63,451 nt of DNA from CAIURC01 sp043777315 (GTDB lineage Bacteria; Verrucomicrobiota; Verrucomicrobiia; Chthoniobacterales; Chthoniobacteraceae). How positions within the stretch are numbered: the first letter of the stretch is position 1; every line of letters starts with the position of its first letter. The position numbers and the translations under genes were made by a program. A model generated the notes under the pieces. The model did no database searches. It was given only the letters and a program-made list of their open reading frames with translations, and was not told the origin of the DNA. Below are positions 35,997 to 44,632 of this stretch, one piece after another. The stretch lies in the NCBI GenBank assembly GCA_043777315.1, contig JAYVPW010000096.1, positions 1 through 63,451 on the forward strand, in the 5' to 3' direction.

Positions 35997-38531
35997 ATGA
36001 CGTTTCTTCCTCTCCGCCTCCCCGCGGCGCGCACGATTTGCGCGGCTGCTCTCATTTTGATCGGCACGCCGGTGGTGTGGGCGCTGAACACGGGGAATGC
36101 GGGGCCGGAGGTCGTGGAGATCAAATTCAAGCTGCCGCCGCCGAAGCCGCTCACGCCGGAGGAAGAGCTCGCGACTTTCAAAATCGCGCCCGGTTTTCAC
36201 GCGGAACTCGTCGCAGCGGAGCCGATGGTCGAGACGCCGGTGGCGGTGAGCTGGGATGAGCGCGGGCGGATGTTCGTTTGCGAAATGCGAGGCTACATGC
36301 ACGACGTGGAGGGTGCGGGCGAGGAGACGCCGACGGGTCGAATCGTCGTGCTGGAAGACACCGACGGGGACGGCCAAATGGACACGCGGACGGTCTTCGC
36401 GGACGGCCTGATTTTGCCGCGAGCGGTGATGTGCATGAATGGCGGCGTGCTGGTCGCGGAGCCGCCGATGCTGTGGTTCATGAAGGACACGAACGGCGAC
36501 GGAAAAGCCGACGTGAAGGAGCCGATGGACGATCATTACGGGACGCGCGGCGGGCAACCGGAGCACATGTCGAACTCGCCGACCTGGATGCTGGACAACT
36601 GGATTTTATCCGCGAATCACGCGGTGCGTTATCGGCTGAAGGACGGGAAATTGGTCGCGGACGGGACGGGCTCGCGCGGGCAGTGGGGGATGACGCAGGA
36701 CGATTACGGCCGGCCATTTTACAATTTCAACTCGGACTTTTTGCGGTCGAATTTCGTGCCGGAGTCGCTGACTAAACGGAACCCGAATTTCCCGGTCACC
36801 GCGGGGCTCGGCGTGCAAGTGATGAAGGACCAAAGCGTCTGGCCCTCGCATCCGACGCCGGGCGTGAATCGCGGTTACGAGCCAAACCAACTGCGCCCCG
36901 ACGGCACGCTCGCGACCTGCACGGCGACGTGCGGCGCAGCGATTTATCGGGGCGCGCTTTTCCCGCCGGAGTTCGCGGGGAATGCGTTCATTCCCGAGCC
37001 GGCGGGGAACTTGGTGAAGCGCGTGATCATTGACGAAAAAGACGCGGTGTTGACGGCGAAAAACGCGGCGACGGGGACGGAGTTTTGGACCTCGACCGAC
37101 GAGCGCTTCCGCCCGTGCAACGCCTACTCCGGGCCGGACGGCGCGCTCTACGTCCTCGATATGTATCGCGGCGTCGTGCAGCACAAAAGTTTCCTCACGC
37201 ACTACCTGATCGCGAACATCAAGGACCGCCTGCTCGAGCCGCCGGTCGATCGCGGCCGCATCTGGCGCATCGTGCCGGACAAGGCGAAACCGCAACTCGT
37301 CAAGCTCCCGGCGGAGGGCGCGAAGCTGGTGGAATTTCTCGGCAATCCGAACGGCTGGGCGCGCGACACCGCGCAGCGTTTGCTGGTCGAGAAAAAGGAC
37401 GCGTCCCTCGCTCCGGCGCTCGCGAAACTCGCGGCGGGCGGGCCGACGCCGATCGCGAAAATCCACGCGCTCTGGACGCTCGAAGGCATCGGCGCGCTGA
37501 CGCCGGAAATCATCACCGCAGGACTGAAAGACGCGGATGCAAAAATACGCGCCACCGCCGTCCGGCTCGCCGACCGCACCCTCGCGCCGGCGCTCGCGAA
37601 GATGACCGACGACAAAAGCGTCGATGTGCAAATCGCGCTCGCCTTCAACCTGAGCGCACTGCCCGAAGCGCAGGACGCGGTCGTCGCGCTGGCCCGCAGT
37701 TCGGGAAAAGAGCCGCTCGTCCGCGACGCGTTGCTCTCGGGCTTGCGCGGTCGTGAACTCGAGTTGCTCGAGACGCTTCTCGCTTCCAAAGACCAGCCCG
37801 CGCCGCCGGAAATCCTCAGCGCGCTGGCGCAGTCCGTCCTCGCCGAGCGCCGCTCGGTCCGGGTGAAAAAATTGATCGCCGACATTGCCGCGCAGCCGGC
37901 GAATTCGCCCGCGCAGATCGCCCTGCTCGAAGGCGCCTCCGGCAAGGCATCGGCGAGCAAGGCCAAGCCGAAAATTTTGTATCTCGAAGCCGAGGCACCC
38001 GAGCTTGCGAAGCTCGCCGCGACTGCTGATCCGAAAGCGAAACCGCTCCTCGCCGCGCTCGACGCCCGCGTGGCTTGGGCCGGCAAACCTGGCGTCCCGC
38101 CGCCGCCGGTCGTGAAGCCGCTCACGCTTGCCGAGCAGGCGCTGTTCGAGACCGGCAAGACCGTTTACGCCACGCTTTGCACCGCGTGCCATCAGCCCAC
38201 CGGCACCGGGATGGAAGGCCTCGCGCCCGCGCTGGTGGACAGCGATTGGGTGCTCGGCAAGCCCGAGATTCTCCCGCGCATTATCCTCCACGGCCTGTCC
38301 GGCCCGATCAAAGTGAACGGCCAATCGTGGAGCCTCGAGATGCCTCCGCTCGGCTCGGCATTGAGCGACGATCAGATCGCCGGCGTGCTGACTTACATCC
38401 GCCGCGAGTGGGAGAACACCGCCTCGCCCATCAGCGTGGAGACCGTTTCCAAGCTCCGCGCCGCCCACAAAGATCGGACGAAAGCGTGGACTGCGGAGGA
38501 GCTCGCAGCGCTGAACAAACCGGCGAAGTAA
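35997..38531 (+). CDS. PVC-type heme-binding (CxxCH) membrane-bound dehydrogenase-like protein
   Basis: An 844-residue exported protein (signal peptide including TICAAALILIGTPVVWAL). Residues about 55-420 form a propeller of the putative membrane-bound dehydrogenase type typical of Planctomycetota and Verrucomicrobiota, with EF-hand-like EDTDGDGQMDTR and DTNGDGKADVKEP calcium loops and YSGPDGALYVLDMYRGVVQH. Residues about 450-660 are HEAT-like helical repeats. The C-terminal cytochrome c domain has CTACH at about residue 729 for covalent heme, with a Met-containing LEMPPLGSALSDDQIAGVLT for the axial ligand. It probably oxidises sugars or other polyols and passes electrons to the respiratory chain; the substrate is unknown. 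Confidence 0.87.
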   Translation: MTFLPLRLPAARTICAAALILIGTPVVWALNTGNAGPEVVEIKFKLPPPKPLTPEEELATFKIAPGFHAELVAAEPMVETPVAVSWDERGRMFVCEMRGYMHDVEGAGEETPTGRIVVLEDTDGDGQMDTRTVFADGLILPRAVMCMNGGVLVAEPPMLWFMKDTNGDGKADVKEPMDDHYGTRGGQPEHMSNSPTWMLDNWILSANHAVRYRLKDGKLVADGTGSRGQWGMTQDDYGRPFYNFNSDFLRSNFVPESLTKRNPNFPVTAGLGVQVMKDQSVWPSHPTPGVNRGYEPNQLRPDGTLATCTATCGAAIYRGALFPPEFAGNAFIPEPAGNLVKRVIIDEKDAVLTAKNAATGTEFWTSTDERFRPCNAYSGPDGALYVLDMYRGVVQHKSFLTHYLIANIKDRLLEPPVDRGRIWRIVPDKAKPQLVKLPAEGAKLVEFLGNPNGWARDTAQRLLVEKKDASLAPALAKLAAGGPTPIAKIHALWTLEGIGALTPEIITAGLKDADAKIRATAVRLADRTLAPALAKMTDDKSVDVQIALAFNLSALPEAQDAVVALARSSGKEPLVRDALLSGLRGRELELLETLLASKDQPAPPEILSALAQSVLAERRSVRVKKLIADIAAQPANSPAQIALLEGASGKASASKAKPKILYLEAEAPELAKLAATADPKAKPLLAALDARVAWAGKPGVPPPPVVKPLTLAEQALFETGKTVYATLCTACHQPTGTGMEGLAPALVDSDWVLGKPEILPRIILHGLSGPIKVNGQSWSLEMPPLGSALSDDQIAGVLTYIRREWENTASPISVETVSKLRAAHKDRTKAWTAEELAALNKPAK

Positions 38532-38585
38532 CGGGATTTTTGCCGCGGTCGCGGACGTGCTCAAAACGGAAACTGAGGTTTCCTT

Positions 38586-38613
38586 TTGCACGCCGTGGAC
38601 GGGGCCGTTAGCT
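38586..38613 (+). promoter_or_regulatory. kdsA operon promoter
   Basis: TTGCAC (38586-38591), 16 bp spacer, TTAGCT (38608-38613), 8 bp before the GTG at 38622. This argues that the TTG at 38586 is part of the promoter and not the start codon. Confidence 0.45.
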
Positions 38614-38621
38614 TTGCGGCA

Positions 38622-39440
38622 GTGAATCGAACACCCCTCGAGATCGGCGCCTGCACATTGGGCGGAAAGGCGCCGCTATTTATCCTCGGACCGTGCGTGA
38701 TCGAGTCCGAGGAATTCGTCTGGCGCATGGCGCGGCAGCTCAAAACCATCTGCGCGGAGATCGGCGCGCAGTTCGTTTTCAAAGCTTCGTACGACAAGGC
38801 CAATCGTACGTCGGTGAAGTCCTTCCGCGGGATGGACGCGCGCTCCGGTTGCGAGTTGCTCGCCGCGATCGGACGCGATCTCGGCGTGCCGGTCACGACC
38901 GATGTTCATTCACCGGCCGAAGCGACCATCGCGGGCGAATTCATCGACATTTTGCAAATCCCGGCCTTCCTCTGCCGCCAGACCGACCTCATCCAGGCCG
39001 CGGCCGAAACCGGGCGGGTGGTGAATGTAAAAAAGGGGCAATTCCTCGCGCCGTGGGACGTGAAAAACATCGCCGACAAAGTGATCGCCTTCGGCAGCCA
39101 GCGCTTCTTTTTCACCGAGCGCGGAACCACCTTCGGCTACAACAATCTCGTCGCTGACATGCGGGCACTTTACTGGATTCGCGAGGCCGGATTTCACGTC
39201 GTTTTCGACGCCACGCATTCCGTCCAGCGCCCCGGCGGGGCAGGGGACAAGACCGGCGGCGATGGCATCCTCGCGCCCGTCCTCGCGCGTGCCGCCGCGG
39301 CTGCGGGTTGCGATGGCTTGTTCATCGAGACCCACGAAGATCCCAGCCAGGCGCTCTCCGACGGGCCGAATCAAGTCCCGCTTTCCGACCTGCCGAAGTT
39401 GTTGCGGCAACTCACCCAAATCCATGCACTGCTCGCGTAA
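38622..39440 (+). CDS. kdsA: 3-deoxy-8-phosphooctulonate synthase
   Basis: A 272-residue class I DAHP-synthase-fold enzyme that condenses phosphoenolpyruvate with arabinose-5-phosphate to make KDO-8-phosphate for LPS. Conserved pieces are LFILGPCVIES, FKASYDKANRTSVKSFRG (in part), TTDVHSPAEA, DILQIPAFLCRQTDL, NVKKGQFLAPWDVKN, FTERGTTFGYNNLV, FDATHSVQRPGG and IETHEDPSQALSDGPN. A GTG at 38622 is preferred as start because a promoter ends 8 bp before it. It is first in an LPS operon; lptC begins inside its 3' end. Confidence 0.95.
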   Translation: MNRTPLEIGACTLGGKAPLFILGPCVIESEEFVWRMARQLKTICAEIGAQFVFKASYDKANRTSVKSFRGMDARSGCELLAAIGRDLGVPVTTDVHSPAEATIAGEFIDILQIPAFLCRQTDLIQAAAETGRVVNVKKGQFLAPWDVKNIADKVIAFGSQRFFFTERGTTFGYNNLVADMRALYWIREAGFHVVFDATHSVQRPGGAGDKTGGDGILAPVLARAAAAAGCDGLFIETHEDPSQALSDGPNQVPLSDLPKLLRQLTQIHALLA

Positions 39441-40023
39441 GTTCACCATCTTCGGGGCGTGTCTGCTGCTCGGCGCGAGCGCCTTTGCCGCGAAGGACGA
39501 CAAGGCCAAAAGCGACAAGCCCAAGGATCCTAAAAAGACTGCGGTGAAGAAGGACGATCCGAAAAAGAAAGACAAGAACGCGCCGGCGAAAGCCGAGAAA
39601 CCCGAGGACGGTTCGCCGCCAAAGATGTCGATTCCCATGGTCGAAGGTCAGCCTTCGAAAGGGGTGAAGATTCCGTATTACGGTCCCGACGGAAAGCTTC
39701 AGATGAACTTCAACATCACGCTGGCGACGAAGGTCGACCCGGATCACATGCGGATGAGTGAAGCGCAGGTCGAGACATACAACGAAGATGGCGACAGCGA
39801 GATGGTCATCGACCTTCCCGAGTCCGTGCTCGACTTGAACACCCGTGTCATCACGACCGACCAACACGTCACCATCAAACGCTCCGACTTTGAAATCACT
39901 GGCCAAAATATGGAATTCAACACTGAAACAAAACAAGGGAAGCTCGCCGGAGGCGTCAGAATGCTCATCTACAACCTCAGCGAAGAAAGCGGTGCCAAGC
40001 CGGAGGCCAAGTCCGATGAATAA
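39424..40023 (+). CDS. lptC: LptC-like LPS export protein
   Basis: A 199-residue protein with an N-terminal signal or anchor (MHCSRKFTIFGACLLLGASA), a Lys-rich charged linker of about 60 residues (repeated KDDKAKSDKPKDPKK and similar), and a C-terminal OstA/LptC-like beta-jellyroll. Visible segments are VIDLPESVLDLNTRVITT, HVTIKRSDFEITGQNMEFN and GKLAGGVRMLIYNL, which fit the VxSxxMxxD..G..V pattern of LptC. It would carry LPS from LptB2FG to LptA. The long Lys-rich linker is unusual. It overlaps kdsA by 17 bp and the LptA-like gene by 8 bp, so translational coupling is likely. Confidence 0.72.
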   Translation: MHCSRKFTIFGACLLLGASAFAAKDDKAKSDKPKDPKKTAVKKDDPKKKDKNAPAKAEKPEDGSPPKMSIPMVEGQPSKGVKIPYYGPDGKLQMNFNITLATKVDPDHMRMSEAQVETYNEDGDSEMVIDLPESVLDLNTRVITTDQHVTIKRSDFEITGQNMEFNTETKQGKLAGGVRMLIYNLSEESGAKPEAKSDE

Positions 40024-40789
40024 GTCACCCTTGGTTCTTCTCGCGTTGACCTGCGCAGCGATCGGAGCGGCCCAGAGTCAGGAAAATTTGAAGCCGCTGA
40101 CTCAGGGTGAGTTACTCAAAACGATAGATTCTATCGGACTGGGCGACCCGCTGACCAAGCAACCGCTCAGTGTCGGGGAGGATAAGCCGACGCGTAAGGC
40201 AGAACCGGCGGCGAAGAAGGACAAAGGACCGACCGAGATCACGGCGCTCGAGGCAACCTTCGACAACAAGTCTCATCTAGCCGTGTTCATCGGCGACGTG
40301 GTCGTCAAGGATCCCGAATTCAACGTCGAATGCGACAGGCTCGATGCCTACCTCAAGCACGACGACAAACCTCCGGTCGATAAGACTGCACCCGTCAAGC
40401 CTGTGAATGTCCCCGGACATCCGGCGGCCACTCCCGTCCCGGCACCCAAGGCGGAAAAGTCAGACAAACAAAGCAAAGGCGGGCTGGAGAAGGCGATCGC
40501 GGTGATGACGAAGGGCGGACAAGTGTTGATCACGCAGGACAAAGTCGAATCGGACGGCACGGTCAGCCATAACATCGGACGCGGAAAGAAAGCGGTGTAC
40601 GATGCCGTGACTGGAGACATCACACTCACGGGAATGCCGACCGTGCAGCAAGGAATCAACACCTGCATCGCGCTCGATGAGGGCACGGTCATGATCCTCA
40701 ATCGGGAAGGCCGGATGCGCGTGATCGGCCTGCACAAGACGGTAATCAAGGACACGAACTCCGCTGATTCCAAGCCCGAGAACAAGTGA
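40016..40789 (+). CDS. lptA: LptA-like periplasmic LPS bridge protein
   Basis: A 257-residue protein with a signal peptide (MNKSPLVLLALTCAAIGAAQS) and an OstA-like domain. ITALEATFDNKSHLAVFIGD, VVVKDPEFNVECDRLDAYL and, after a Pro/Lys-rich insertion (about residues 122-155), GGQVLITQDKVESDGTVSHN, GRGKKAVYDAVTGDITLTG and MPTVQQGINTCIALDEGTVM form the repeated beta strands of the LptA jellyroll. It would link inner-membrane LptC to outer-membrane LptD. The internal insertion splits the domain. It overlaps lptC by 8 bp and lptB by 4 bp. Confidence 0.75.
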   Translation: MNKSPLVLLALTCAAIGAAQSQENLKPLTQGELLKTIDSIGLGDPLTKQPLSVGEDKPTRKAEPAAKKDKGPTEITALEATFDNKSHLAVFIGDVVVKDPEFNVECDRLDAYLKHDDKPPVDKTAPVKPVNVPGHPAATPVPAPKAEKSDKQSKGGLEKAIAVMTKGGQVLITQDKVESDGTVSHNIGRGKKAVYDAVTGDITLTGMPTVQQGINTCIALDEGTVMILNREGRMRVIGLHKTVIKDTNSADSKPENK

Positions 40790-41550
40790 TCACACCCGAC
40801 GCTCCGCCGCCTCCGAGCGGGAACGGGAAACCGATCCTGCGCACGGAAAAACTCGTCAAGATCTACGGCGGGCGAGCCGTGGTGAACGGCATCGACATCA
40901 ATCTCAAGCGTGGCGAAATCGTCGGCCTGCTCGGGCCGAACGGCGCGGGGAAGACGACGAGCTTTTACATGATCGTCGGTCTCGTGCGGCCGAACGGGGG
41001 ACGTGTCTTTTTTGAAGACAAGGATGTGACTGACTATGCGATGTTCAAGCGCGCCCGGATGGGCATGGGCTATCTGCCGCAGGAGGAGTCGATCTTTCGC
41101 AAGCTCACGGTTGAAGAGAACCTGCTCGCGATCCTCGAGATGCAGCCTCTTTCAAAAAAAGAACGCAAGTCCCGCTGTGAAGAGTTACTGACTCAGTTCG
41201 GCATCGACCACGTCGGCAAGCAACTCGCTCTGACTCTTTCGGGAGGCGAGAAGCGACGCCTAACCATCGCGCGATCCTTGGTCAGCAAGCCTAGCCTGCT
41301 CATGCTGGACGAGCCTTTCAGCGGGGTCGATCCCATCGCCGTTTATGACGTGCAGCAGATCATTCAGAACCTGCGCGACATGGGTCTCGGCATCCTCATC
41401 ACGGATCATAATGTCCGCGAGACTTTGTCGATCGTGGACCGCGCGTATTTGATTTTTGAGGGGCGCGTGGAGACACAGGGAACCAAAGACTTCCTGATCA
41501 ACGATCCTGTCGCCCGTCGCATCTATCTCGGCGAAGGATTTCAGATGTAG
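40786..41550 (+). CDS. lptB: LPS export ABC transporter ATP-binding protein
   Basis: A 254-residue ATPase that drives LPS extraction from the inner membrane together with LptF/LptG, whose genes are not in the window. Walker A GPNGAGKTT, Q-loop YLPQEESIFRKLTVEENLL (in the LptB-specific form), signature LTLSGGEKRR, Walker B LLMLDEPFSGVDPIAV and the switch His in ITDHNV are all intact. It starts at a GTG overlapping the lptA stop (GTGA). In many bacteria rpoN follows lptB; here hpf follows directly. Confidence 0.95.
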   Translation: MITPDAPPPPSGNGKPILRTEKLVKIYGGRAVVNGIDINLKRGEIVGLLGPNGAGKTTSFYMIVGLVRPNGGRVFFEDKDVTDYAMFKRARMGMGYLPQEESIFRKLTVEENLLAILEMQPLSKKERKSRCEELLTQFGIDHVGKQLALTLSGGEKRRLTIARSLVSKPSLLMLDEPFSGVDPIAVYDVQQIIQNLRDMGLGILITDHNVRETLSIVDRAYLIFEGRVETQGTKDFLINDPVARRIYLGEGFQM

Positions 41551-41581
41551 TCAGACAGCCAACAGAAAGAACCAAAGCACC

Positions 41582-42160
41582 ATGCAAACTGCCAACGTCA
41601 ATGTTCCGATCACCGTCACTGGCCGCCACGTCAGCGTCACCGAGCCGATCAAGGCTTATGCCACCAACAAGCTCGAGCATTTGCATTTGGACTACCCGCG
41701 CATCATCGAGGCGCAGGTGATCTTGAATGTCGAGAAACACCGGCACCACGCCGAGATCATCATGCATTGCAACAATCATATCACGATCGAGGCGAGCCAC
41801 GAGACTGACGATATGTATGCGTCGATCGACGGGGTGATCGCGAAGATCGCACAGCAGATGCGCAAGTACAAGACCAAGATCATGCGCAGCCATCGCCCGC
41901 GCCGGGGAGAGGTGCAGCACTTCGACGAGCAGGTGCTCGACCTCGCGGGTTTCGAGGAACATGCCGAGGGGACGGAGCCGCAGGTGATCCAAACCGAGCG
42001 CTACCCGGTCAAACCGATGTTTGTCGATGAAGCCGTGTTGCAAATCGAGATGTCGAACCGGCAGTTCGTCGTCTTTCTCAATGCCAAGACCGAGAAGATC
42101 AACGTCCTGCACCGCCGCAAGGACGGCGGGTTTGGCTTGATGGAACCGACCTTTTCTTGA
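41582..42160 (+). CDS. hpf: Ribosome hibernation promoting factor, long form
   Basis: A 192-residue protein. The N-terminal domain (residues 1-110) has the HPF/YfiA fold: VTGRHVSVTEPIKAYATNKL, EAQVILNVEKHRHHAEIIMH and ETDDMYASIDGVIAKIAQQM. The C-terminal domain (about 135-190) is the dimerisation part of long HPF: RYPVKPMFVDEAVLQIEMSN, FVVFLNAKTEKINVLHRRKD and GFGLMEP. It pairs 70S ribosomes into inactive 100S particles during slow growth. The gene is 31 bp after lptB and probably shares its transcript. Confidence 0.94.
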   Translation: MQTANVNVPITVTGRHVSVTEPIKAYATNKLEHLHLDYPRIIEAQVILNVEKHRHHAEIIMHCNNHITIEASHETDDMYASIDGVIAKIAQQMRKYKTKIMRSHRPRRGEVQHFDEQVLDLAGFEEHAEGTEPQVIQTERYPVKPMFVDEAVLQIEMSNRQFVVFLNAKTEKINVLHRRKDGGFGLMEPTFS

Positions 42161-42162
42161 GC

Positions 42163-42285
42163 CGGAAGTCAGGCGTCCCGCCTGACTCGGCCCGCGGGCT
42201 TCCAGTCTCTGCGGAGACAAACCATGTTGCAGGCTCGGCAGGCTGGAAAGCCCGCCTTCCGAGTCAGGCTGGAAGCCTGACCTCC
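42163..42285. repeat. Inverted repeat of the AGGCGTCCCGCCTGACTC family
   Basis: The left arm (GGAAGTCAGGCG.., GCCTGACTCGG, GCGGGCTTCCAG) pairs with the right arm (CTGGAAAGCCCGC, CCGAGTCAGGC, GCCTGACCTCC). It fills the gap between hpf and pgi. It differs in sequence from the eight-copy palindrome family. Confidence 0.75.
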
Positions 42286-42359
42286 GCAGTCCTTTGCCGG
42301 GAGAACAACGTGACACAAATCTGGACACCCGGTGCGGGTGCCGCTTGCATCGACAGACC

Positions 42360-43904
42360 ATGAATTCACTTTGGGATCGATATCAACGCTACTTTCTCCG
42401 CAACGACGCCCTCGGCTTCTCGATCGATGTGAGCCGGATGCGTTTCGCCGACGGGTTTGTCGAGAAAATGGAACCGCTGGCGCAGTGCGCTTTCGAGCAA
42501 ATGAAGGAGTTGGAAGCGGGAGCGATCGCGAATCCCGACGAGGGGCGGATGGCGGGGCATTACTGGCTGCGCGCACCGGGGCTGGCGCCGACGCCGGAGT
42601 TGAAAGAGGAGATCGCTGGGACGAACGCGAGCATCGCGGAGTTCGCGGCGCAGGTTCACGCGAGCGGGCGGTTTAGCGAGGTGCTGTTGATCGGCATCGG
42701 TGGGTCGGCGCTCGGGCCGCAATTTATCTCGGACGCGCTTGGGACGAATGACGATCCGATGCGGCTGCACTACTTCGACAACACCGATCCCGACGGCATG
42801 GATCGAGTGCTCGACCGGCTCGAGCCGCGACTCGAACACACGCTGGTCGTCGTCATTTCCAAATCGGGCGGGACGAAGGAAACGCGCAACGGAATGCTCG
42901 AAGCGCAGGCGCGTTACGAAAAGGTCGGGATCAGTTTCGCCGAGCGGGCGGTGGCGGTGACGGGACTCGACAGCGAGCTGGACAAAGTGGCGGTGAGCCA
43001 GGGCTGGCTGCGCCGTTTTCCGATGTGGGATTGGGTGGGCGGGCGCACTTCGGTGATGAGCGCCGTCGGCATGGTGCCGCTGCTTTTGCAAGGCCTCGAC
43101 ATGCCCGCGCTACTCGACGGCGCTGCCGCGATGGACGAGTGGACGCGCGTTGCCGAGACCACGAAAAACCCGGCGATGATGCTCGCGCTGATGTGGCACT
43201 TCGCGGGGAACGGGCGGGGGGAGAAGGATATGGTCGTCCTGCCGTATAAAGATCGGCTCGTGCTCTTTTCCAAATACCTGCAGCAGCTCGTGATGGAGTC
43301 ACTCGGGAAGGAACTCGATCTCGACGGAAACAAGGTGAACCAAGGGATCGCGGTCTATGGCAACAAGGGCTCGACCGATCAGCACGCGTACGTGCAGCAA
43401 CTCCGCGACGGGGTCGCCAATTTTTTCGTGACCTTCGTCGAGGTGCGACGCGACCGGGCGGGTGCCGGGTTTGAGGTCGAGCCGGGGATTACCGCGGGCG
43501 ATTACTTGCAAGGCTTTCTGCGCGGCAGCCGGACGGCGCTGTATGAAGGTGGACGCGACTCGATCACCGTGAGCATCCCGGACGTTTCGCCCTTTCGCGT
43601 CGGTGCGCTGATCGCGCTCTACGAGCGGGCGGTCGGATTTTACGCCTCGCTGGTGAGCATCAACGCGTATCACCAGCCCGGCGTGGAGGCGGGAAAGAAG
43701 GCCGCGACCGCGGTGATCCAGCTCCAGGCGCAGGTGCAAAAGGCGATCTCCGCGAACGGACAAACGGCGGAGGAAATCGCGGGACAAATCGGTGCAGAAA
43801 CGGAAGCGGTTTATCACGTCCTCACGCATCTCGCGGCGAACGATCCGGCGGTGCAATTCGCGCGCGGCGGGTCGCCGGCGGAGGATCGTTTCGCACGGGC
43901 TTGA
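42360..43904 (+). CDS. pgi: Glucose-6-phosphate isomerase
   Basis: A 514-residue enzyme that interconverts glucose-6-phosphate and fructose-6-phosphate. Both SIS domains are present: IGIGGSALGPQFISDALG and FDNTDPDGMDRVL in the first, VVVISKSGGTKETRNGML and NKGSTDQHAYVQQLRDGVAN in the second, with the C-terminal catalytic Lys in GVEAGKKAA. The ATG at 42360 follows a TTGCAT hexamer by 9 bp, with TGGACA 17 bp further upstream. The next gene begins within 2-3 bp of its stop. Confidence 0.95.
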   Translation: MNSLWDRYQRYFLRNDALGFSIDVSRMRFADGFVEKMEPLAQCAFEQMKELEAGAIANPDEGRMAGHYWLRAPGLAPTPELKEEIAGTNASIAEFAAQVHASGRFSEVLLIGIGGSALGPQFISDALGTNDDPMRLHYFDNTDPDGMDRVLDRLEPRLEHTLVVVISKSGGTKETRNGMLEAQARYEKVGISFAERAVAVTGLDSELDKVAVSQGWLRRFPMWDWVGGRTSVMSAVGMVPLLLQGLDMPALLDGAAAMDEWTRVAETTKNPAMMLALMWHFAGNGRGEKDMVVLPYKDRLVLFSKYLQQLVMESLGKELDLDGNKVNQGIAVYGNKGSTDQHAYVQQLRDGVANFFVTFVEVRRDRAGAGFEVEPGITAGDYLQGFLRGSRTALYEGGRDSITVSIPDVSPFRVGALIALYERAVGFYASLVSINAYHQPGVEAGKKAATAVIQLQAQVQKAISANGQTAEEIAGQIGAETEAVYHVLTHLAANDPAVQFARGGSPAEDRFARA

Positions 43905-43906
43905 AA

Positions 43907-44632
43907 ATGGAGCACCCAGAATCAGCGACGCTGACAGGCACGGCGGACGTCCAAATTCCTCTCGACCTCGTCGCGAAATTCGTGCGCCAGCTTTCGCATG
44001 ACGAGCGGAACAATCTGGGCTCGATCGACCTGCAAGCCGCCTATCTCGCGGAGATCGTCACCGACCCGGAGATCGCCGGAGAGTTGAAAAAACTGCGCGG
44101 CATGGTTGCGAGCGCGGCGAAAATGCTGCAGGGCGTTTCGGCCCATTTCTGGGTGGCGAAACCGAACCTCGTCGCGCTCGACGCCGGGATTTTTCTCGAA
44201 GATTTCCGGGAGCGTTTGCGCAAGGTTTTCCCCGAAGCGGCCACGCAAGTCGTGTGGACGGTGGAGCTTCACGGCGAAGAAATCGCCGTCGATCTCGAGC
44301 TGATTTTCACCGCGCTCGCGGAAGTCTGCCGCAATGCTTTTCACTTTCAGGAGACCACGCAGCCGATCTCGATCCGCGTCGCCGTGGAGGGTGGCGAGTG
44401 GATTTTCGAGGTCCGGGAAAAGCGCGGAGCCGTCGATGCGCCGACCGCCTCCTGGGGCCTGACGCCGCTGGTTTCCACGCGCCGGGGCGGCTACGGGCTC
44501 GGGCTTTTTCATGTCCGCCAAATCCTTGCCAGGCACGGCGGCGACGTGGAGTTCAGGCATGAGCCGGCGTCGGCCGTCCTGACCACCCGCGTCGCGCTCC
44601 CTCTCGCGACCGGCACCGAAAATGGGCGATAA
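43907..44632 (+). CDS. Histidine kinase without a sensor domain
   Basis: A 241-residue cytoplasmic protein. The H-box is RQLSHDERNNLGSIDLQAAY with His31 as the likely phosphorylation site, so the protein starts directly with its dimerisation helix and has no sensor, PAS or transmembrane part. The ATP-binding domain shows an N-box (EVCRNAFHF) and a G2-box (GGYGLGLFHVRQILARHGG), while the D-box region (about DAPTASWGL) is weak. It most likely phosphorylates the adjacent NtrC-type regulator, whose gene overlaps it by 11 bp. Signal input would have to come from a partner protein. A TTG at 43901 overlapping the pgi stop is an alternative start. Confidence 0.78.
   Translation: MEHPESATLTGTADVQIPLDLVAKFVRQLSHDERNNLGSIDLQAAYLAEIVTDPEIAGELKKLRGMVASAAKMLQGVSAHFWVAKPNLVALDAGIFLEDFRERLRKVFPEAATQVVWTVELHGEEIAVDLELIFTALAEVCRNAFHFQETTQPISIRVAVEGGEWIFEVREKRGAVDAPTASWGLTPLVSTRRGGYGLGLFHVRQILARHGGDVEFRHEPASAVLTTRVALPLATGTENGR

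Noticed and set aside
38586..38621. TTG start for kdsA at 38586
   Set aside because: The TTGCAC there fits a -35 element and the extra 12 residues do not resemble the KdsA N-terminus.
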